Source: Gyrodactylus bullatarudis
Lineage: Eukaryota; Platyhelminthes; Monogenea; Gyrodactylidea; Gyrodactylidae
Direction: 5' to 3'
Assembly: GCA_012064415.1 (NCBI GenBank)
Contig: SSNU01000143.1
Location: 1 to 64,000, forward strand
Length of the DNA stretch: 64,000 bases
Position numbers and translations under genes: made by a program. The notes under the pieces are model-generated. The model had not been told where the DNA came from and made no database searches. It saw only the letters and a list, made by a program, of their open reading frames with translations. Positions 57,455-64,000 of this stretch are shown here, in pieces. Each line of letters opens with the position of its first letter. The stretch's first letter is position 1.

Positions 57455-58534
57455 ATGGATGATACTGAAAAGATAACCAGACGTCTTGATCGCATGCTTG
57501 AAAATGGGAAAATTGTAAGCTACTTTTTGTGTTTATATTTATAGGATGATGATACAACGATGAAATATCTGAACAAACTATGGTCAATGGATATGACTTT
57601 GGAGATTTTAACAAAGACAGGAATTGGTATTGTCATCAATAAGCTGAGAAAAGAGTCAAACAATTCTGATATAACCTCATTTGGCAAGCAAATTATCAAA
57701 AAGTGGAAAAAACTTGTTCCGGGCGAGAAGGGAGAAACTAATGCAGGCTCTAAGCGTTCCGCCAATGAGGGTTCAAAGAATTCTGATGACGATCAAGATT
57801 CTGTCAAGTCCATGAAGAAATCCAAGTTAGCAGAGTCTACTTCCCCATTGGCAGAAGTAGAACCTGTTTCTAAACCACCTCAGAGTAGCTTTTTCTTTGC
57901 AAAGAATCAAGACACATCAGATCCCAGTCGAATCAAAGCAAGAGAAATGTTGGCGAATGCTCTTAACTCTGGAGAGATTCCCTCTGGATCTTTTGACGGA
58001 GACTTTTTAGCTACCAAAATAGAGACTGCTGTCTTCAAAGCATTCGATGAAGTAGATTCCGCATACAAGCAAAAAATTAGAACTCGTGTCATGAACCTGA
58101 GGGACTCGAATAATCCTAATCTTCGCTTAAATGTCCTGATGGGTCATGTCAAACCAGAAAAGTTGGCTGTTATGACTAGTGAAGAGATGGCTAGTCAAGA
58201 AATGAAAGAACTTCGTGAAAAATACACAAAACAGACAATAGAAGACCATCAAATGGTCGTGCAGGGTGGTACTGAAACAGACCTTCTCAAATGCGGTAAA
58301 TGCCGCCAGAACAAGTGTACATATAATCAAGTACAGACTAGAAGTGCTGATGAACCTATGACAACATTTGTCTACTGTAACAACTGTGGGCACAGATGGA
58401 AAGTGAGTTATTTTATATATTTTGCAGTCAATTTTCAAACTACTTTTACTTATTCTTGGTTCATGTTTTTTCGATTATTCATGTTCATAATATTGATTTA
58501 AAACTAATATGTTTAGAGAAATTGTAAATTATGA
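57455..58534 (+). CDS. Transcription elongation factor TFIIS
   Basis: Exons 57455-57514, 57545-58402 and 58517-58534 join in phase to 312 codons (311 aa, usual for TFIIS). TFIIS binds stalled RNA polymerase II in the nucleus and stimulates cleavage of the backtracked RNA. Domain I (1-80) has LWSMDMTLEILTKTGIGIVI and IKKWKKLVPG. A Ser/Lys-rich linker follows (80-145). Domain II (about 147-250) has ARE-LANAL and RTRVMNLRDSNNPNLRLNVL. The zinc ribbon has Cys 270, 273, 298 and 301, with the acidic hairpin QTRSADEP (D289, E290) that acts in the polymerase active site. The first intron is 30 nt. The last exon is inferred: GHRWK joins RNCKL, whereas the family usually ends RWK-F-C, so the 3' end is less certain. 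Confidence 0.9.
57515..57544 (+). other. 30-nt intron in the TFIIS gene
   Basis: GTAAGC to TTATAG, with a canonical donor. It ends in an in-frame TAG, so it must be removed. Splicing joins MLENGKI to DDDTTMKYLNKLWSM, giving the normal domain I. Confidence 0.85.
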
Positions 58535-60593
58535 TTAAAGGGTTCTTTATTTTAATGAAACAAGTATCAATTATATTAATTCAATCCTGTAAAATTATCA
58601 GAAAAAATATATCCTTTATAAGGTTTGAGATTAAAAAAAATCTTTACTCAATAAAATTAATCTCAATTTAATTTGTCTAAAAACGATTATAATTTGCTTT
58701 ATCTCTCAAACCTGGTTCTTTCGTCTATATTCACGAATTTGAGTTGGTTATAGTCTATAGTATTTGAAAAAATATATTATAATAAACAGCTTTGAATTGT
58801 TGATTTAGCTTTTGAAATTTTTGATAAAGCAAGGATTTCTTGTTTCTGATCTTGATAATCTGGTTATTTAGAAAAATAGGTTAGTTTGCCAGATTTATGA
58901 AATTGAATAAAATAAATCCCAAAGACATAATCTGTTAAAAGCGCTTAAATAAAGAGTCATTTTTTAGCCCAAGTAATAAGTAACTCCTTGATTAATCAGA
59001 AAGATGATGCTAGATTTTTATATAAATAGCGCTCTATTTCACCTTTTAAATGTCATATTTACTACTGAAGAGGTTTTCTTGTTTATTGTCATTATTTTGT
59101 TGCATAAATCGACTATCTCTTGAAATCTATCTGTTGGTTTCTCAAACTGACTTTTTTGGACTCTTCTTTCTTGAAATTATTAAACTTTATATTCTATATC
59201 TAATAGATATTATCTGTACTTATTATCACACTCATAAAGAATCATTAATAAATCAAAATTTCATCCATTAAATCAGGTTTATTTTCCTCCTAGTTTTGTT
59301 AACTGCTTCATCAGACGAATAGCTCAAATTACTGCCACCTCTACCTGTCAGCATGTATCAATATTGCTTCTCCTTTTTTTAAAAAAGAGTATGTGCTCAG
59401 CCAGCCGAATAAAAGTAATCAGCATCTTCTGTTGCAAGTGTTAATCGAAATAATAGTTCCCAATTATCTTGTCAATCATTTAAATAATTTTTCTATCAAT
59501 GTAGAAACCTCTTTTTTTCTTTAATTATAATCATGACACTATTACTATGAGAAGAGAATATTTTGAAATAACTAATAAAAAATAGTGTATTATTATGCCC
59601 AAGAAAACTTTTGTTGTTGACGCCAACATTCCCCTAATTATTCTTACAACAATTTGTAAATAAAAAGACTAAATTTTGTAATTTCCCTGTTGTCATTCAT
59701 TCATTCATTTTAGATATCATATTCTGTATTTCTCATTTAAAGGTACCATTTTAAACTCAAGCATACAGAACATAAATGTATATACGATTGACAAGAAATC
59801 ATTTAAAGATATACTTGATGAATATTGGAATTTATGATTTTTACAAAAATCTCATTTCAGCATCAAAATCTCATAATTTTCTCTAGATACTTTTGGAAAC
59901 AGTATCAAAAGTTCCACTTTCACCAATTTAAGAAAGAATTTTATTATTTTTCAGGATCTCCATTAGACAAAGAAAACAAAAATTTTTGTTGAGATTATAT
60001 CGGGCGAAAATGTAATACTTCCATTTTTACTGCTTAAAAATTAATAAATTATAACGATAAAATTTCAAACGAATATAACTGCATTTCACGATCATTGGAA
60101 GGTGAGTTGAAAACCCCCTGCATCGAGAGAATAACAAAATTATTTTTCTTTGAATTAACTGGACGTATCCAGTCTTAAGACCCCATTTACGTAAAATTTA
60201 ATTACCTTTGGCAAGCATTTTCAATTAAGAACCGATCATTATACGAGCAGTCGTGATAAACTTCTACTAAATTTCATTAAATGTATTGATCTCTCTACTC
60301 GAGATGTATTATAATTCTTATACTAGGCACTTGGTTGATTCATGCAGTGAAACTAACCAAAATGAAATGATAGAAACCAAGATACTCATACTGTAAACTA
60401 ACCCGAGTGCAAACCATCGGACAAATTCGAAAAAAATGAATCAGTTTTCAGTCAAATAATGACAAGAAGAGAGAATAAAGTCTGAATACTAACGCATACG
60501 TATTATTTGTTTTTTAGAAAATTGTGGGATAATTTTTCTAATTTCTACAAGACAAGCAAAATTTTCTTTTCAATTGCGCTGTACAATCATGAG
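58535..60593. other. Intergenic, between TFIIS and SLC16-like gene D
   Basis: AT-rich. A stretch near 59805-59880 resembles the arm of the palindromic MITE. No gene recognised. Confidence 0.4.
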
Positions 60594-60602
60594 TATATAA
60601 AA
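60594..60602 (+). promoter_or_regulatory. TATA box of SLC16-like gene D
   Basis: TATATAAAA lies 79 bp before the ATG at 60682, a plausible core promoter. Confidence 0.5.
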
Positions 60603-60681
60603 ACCTGCTTTTAAGGGAAAATTGATTATTATTCCTCTAAATGTTCATCATTCCTATTGAATTTTATCCATCTCTGTTTTG

Positions 60682-63600
60682 ATGACAGGGAAAGATCGAG
60701 GTTATGCCTGGATTGTTGTAACAGTCACATTTTTCATACAATTCTTCATCGAAGGAATCATCACCTCTTTCGGAGTCCTTATAGAGGAGCTCGTTGATGA
60801 AAACGAGGAAATCGGTCATTTACCATGGATTGGATCATTGAGCCTTGGCTCTATGGGCCTTTTCAGTCCGATAGCTACAATTATCTTGACAACCTTCAAC
60901 TTTCGGATTGCATTCTTTTGCGGAAGTATCTTCGCCGCCTTTGGATGTTTCATATCATTCTTCACTGTTAGAGAAATTGATTTAATCTTTACTTTTGGCA
61001 TAATCTCGGGAATCGGTTGCAGCGTTATGGATACAGGATGTTCCCTGATTTTGTACGAATATTTCGATAAACGTTTCGGCTTAGCTATCGGTATTAAAAC
61101 ATCTGGCACTGGCCTCGGGGAGTTTGTCATCATACCGTTGGTGAAACTTTTACAGATCCATCTCTCCTGGAAAGGGTCTATGATCATTTTGGCTGGCCTC
61201 TTCCTTCAATGTTCCATCCTCTCAATTCTCATTATTCCCAATAAGCAAGAGTTGATCAGCAGGGAATCTGTGGTCTCCTTAACTATCAGTAACGGTTATC
61301 TCACCAAACTCAAGAGTGTCTTTAAGAATTTCGAGTACTGCATCTTTCTTCTTGCTTTTTCAATTTTTATCATTTTCGGAACTACCTTTTTTGTTTACAT
61401 TGGCCTGTTAGGATCACATTTGGACTACACTGAAATGCAGACAACATTCCTATTTGCAATCTGCGGCGGCTTCAATGTTATTGGCGAATTATTCTCAGGA
61501 TGGCTGGTAGAATCAAAACTTATGAGTCATTACACGTTCATATTCCTCATGTCGAGCGTCTTTTCTATTTTAATTGCAGTTGCTCCCTCTTGTTCAAGAA
61601 TCGGAATCTCTCTAATAGTCTCGGGTGAGTAATTTTAATCTGACTATGTATTAATAATTGCGATTTTTAACCCAGAAAATGTTCCAGAGATTTTATTTTG
61701 ATCTTTTGTCCTTCACATGGTTTGTATATGAATTATAAAATTTTACAAGATTAGGTGAATTTGAGTATTTTTCCATCGTAATATAATTATATTTTTTTCC
61801 TATTTATCCTTTTAATTTAATTTAATTAACTATTAACTAGAATTACGTAAGCCTAGGGTCAAGGTCCATAGGAACTAAGAAATCTTTTATTTGACTCGAA
61901 TATTATTGGAAAATAGTTCTTGGACCAATCAGGGTACTCGATTTTCATTTGTATTTTATTGGTCGGATTTTTATCGTATGAATCGGTACATTTTGTTCAG
62001 GATCCTATACTCATTAAGACAAAAATAGTTTCATCATGCATTCCAAAATATATATTGCAAAGAATATACCGTCGTAATGCTTTTCTGTTATTTTTAAAAT
62101 TTTATTTTGCAAAAAATTGCTATTTTTCAGTATACAAATGCTATTTTCTAGAAAATTATTGCTATTTTTTACCGCCCTAGTTATAACTTATAAGGAATGT
62201 ATACCATACATTTAAGGATAAATTTGCGTAAATTTCAAGAATTTAATGTTCACTTAGTTTTGGAACCGGCTGTAGATTGCGAATCTACAATCATATCTAG
62301 TTCAGATGTTATCGATCAAGAATTGAATCATGTTTTGAACCAAAAATATCTCTTAAAATTTAGCAGATAAAGTTCAGGTGATTGCAGATTTGAATTTTAA
62401 GGGTATGATTATTCTATACTTTTCATCTATGTCCTTGAGAGATAGGGTTTCAATAAAACTTGTATAGCACGTAAAATCTATGCTGTTTCTAAGAGATTGT
62501 TAGGTTTCCTATCGAATGAGTGGTAAACAATTCTCTGACGCTTAAAAAAATAATGATAATGAGTAATCAAAATTATGAAGTGACCCGGTAGAACTTGAAG
62601 AAATTCAATTTTAGTAGGATTAACTTAAATTTGAAGATTTTTCGAATGGAATAAAAAAATATTCAGATGGTTCGATTTCACAGTTTGCAATTTTCTCAGG
62701 TAGACTTGAATTTTCCCTCTAGTTTAGACTCCAGACAGCAGTCAACTTATTAAACTCTATAATACTGAAAAATTTAAACCGCAAATCAATTTAATATTTA
62801 CTTTACGAATTTTGAATTCAATTAAAATATTCAATAGAGATGTAACCTTTTTATAAATCAAAGTTTTCCGAGAAATATCCACATACAATTTTGATGTGTG
62901 AGATCTAAATTAACTGAAAATTCGTTCGCAATCCCATGCATAGTCGTGCATTGCCCACTTTCCCTAAATTCTCTTGTATGCATAGTGGAATAGCAAAATT
63001 TAACAGAAATGATCCTAACATGATTCTATTGCTATTTTCATTGAAAAACCCCTTGAAGCTTTATCAGCAAAAAAGATATTCAAATTTTAGTGAAAAAGTA
63101 GTAAAAATTCATTGAAAATCTAGCGGCATTTTTAAAAAAGTCTGATCTTTAAACTTGAATATTATCACGGACAAGCATTTTGATACTTGAAATAATGTTA
63201 AGAACTCATAGTATTATCATTTGAATTGGTTTTTAAAATAGGTTGAAAAATTTGTTACATCTCTACTTTTCAATTCAGTTTAGCAAGCAAATCAATCGAA
63301 TATTTTCCTTTTGAATTGCGAATTTAAGTACAGTACATAATAATTTTTAAATTATTATACTTTTGCAATAGACAAAATTCTGACGAATTTTTCTTTAATT
63401 AATCACAAATTGAAATTTCTTTAAAGCGGTCTTTGGATTCACCTACTCTGTCGTCGATAGTTTAACTGAGTTTATAGCGCGCGACATCTTCAGAGATGAC
63501 AAGCCTCTTTATATTGTTGCAATAGGAGTATTCAACTTTTTCGACGGTCTTTCAAATCTATTCGGGTCTCCGTTAATTGGATTTTTAATCGACCAATTCA

Positions 63601-63731
63601 CCATGGTTCTTGGCTTTCAAATTTCCAGTTATGGGTGTATGATTGGTGTGCTTTTGATCCTGATTCTTCTCCTAATCAAGTATGCACAATCGATGAGAGC
63701 TCGTACGAAAAAGACCATTTGCGCTGAGTAA
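60682..63731 (+). CDS. SLC16 (monocarboxylate transporter-like) gene D
   Basis: Exons 60682-61624 and 63427-63731 join in phase to 416 codons (415 aa), with a 1.8-kb intron. The first ATG is at 60682: MTGKDRGYAWIVVTVTFFIQ, the TM1 signature. Then come YEYFDKRFGLAIGIKTSGTG, a central loop NKQELISRESVVSLTISNG, ICGGFNVIGELFSGWLVESK and, from exon 2, VFGFTYSVVDSLTEFIARDI, GLSNLFGSPLIGFLIDQF and a final membrane segment with a basic tail (KYAQSMRARTKKTICAE). It is separated from the other copies by the housekeeping block. The stop TAA overlaps a donor-like GTAAGT (63728-63733), so a longer isoform reaching beyond 63731 cannot be excluded. Confidence 0.86.
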
Positions 63732-64000
63732 GTTCACGAATATTTTAATTTTCTCACTTCTAGGTACTTCAATATTGACGATATTGAATTTATTGATGCC
63801 TAATTTGCCTCTCGGAGTTGGAGAAATTTTCGATTATTCAATAAATGGATATTTTTTAATTTTAGCATTTTTTCAAAAAATTGAGATTTTCTTTCTATCT
63901 TTTCATTAACCAGATTAGAAAATCGTGAATTTAACTTTCAAATCTTATCAATCACGAACGAACTAAAACGACGATCATCTAAGATCAAAATCACTTGATT
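63732..64000. other. 3' flank of gene D to the window edge
   Basis: Non-coding AT-rich DNA; nothing recognised. Confidence 0.35.

Noticed and set aside
59050..59271. Plus-strand frame of 73 codons rich in Leu and Ile
   Set aside because: A hydrophobic frame in AT-rich DNA with no motif, splice context or paralogue. Probably chance.
1..64000. CRISPR arrays, rRNA genes and bacterial operons
   Set aside because: The window is eukaryotic nuclear DNA with spliced genes. No evenly spaced identical repeats or rRNA-like sequence was seen.

Overview
This is a window of AT-rich animal nuclear DNA. Genes are spliced, codon use is standard, and long stretches are filled with decayed transposons. The organism cannot be named from sequence alone. 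Host genes (SLC16- and SLC37-type carriers, BUB1-like kinase, TFIIS, Arf GTPase) together with Penelope, LINE, Tc1/mariner, pogo, hAT, MULE and tRNA-SINE relics suit an invertebrate, perhaps an arthropod such as a mite (weak inference). Several introns are extremely short: 30 nt in TFIIS, 33 nt in a transposase, 45 nt in the Arf gene, 58 nt and possibly 24 nt in the SLC37 gene.

Layout. 1-16.8 kb is a transposon graveyard. A Penelope-like element (PLE) 5' end runs off the left edge. A Tc1-like element lies nested inside a pogo-derived element (578-3294). Three minus-strand LINE fragments, several PLE fragments and foldback elements follow. 16.8-22 kb has no recognisable gene. 22.0-29.4 kb holds a complete SLC37-type sugar-phosphate/phosphate antiporter gene, assembled here as 11 exons (486 aa). 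30-33.7 kb is a PLE inverted duplication, interrupted by a pogo/Tigger-like element that carries a tRNA-derived SINE.

34.1-50.4 kb and 60.7-63.7 kb hold a family of SLC16 (monocarboxylate transporter-like) genes with a two-exon layout: a long first exon for about 9 membrane segments and a short second exon for the last three. Genes B, C and D are complete. Gene A has only exon 1, and an orphan exon 2 lies inverted at 47910-48202. Genes A and B share near-identical tracts, a sign of gene conversion. The 6.1-kb intron of gene B contains a MULE, interrupted by an hAT element with an exact 8-bp target duplication, which is itself interrupted by a Tc1-like element whose transposase looks intact.

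52.3-58.5 kb is a compact housekeeping block: a divergent Arf-family GTPase, then a BUB1-like kinase gene (minus strand) head-to-head with a TFIIS gene (plus strand), with 116 bp between their start codons.

Gene models rest on reading splice sites and checking that exons join in phase. No database search was possible, so family names rest on recognised motifs.
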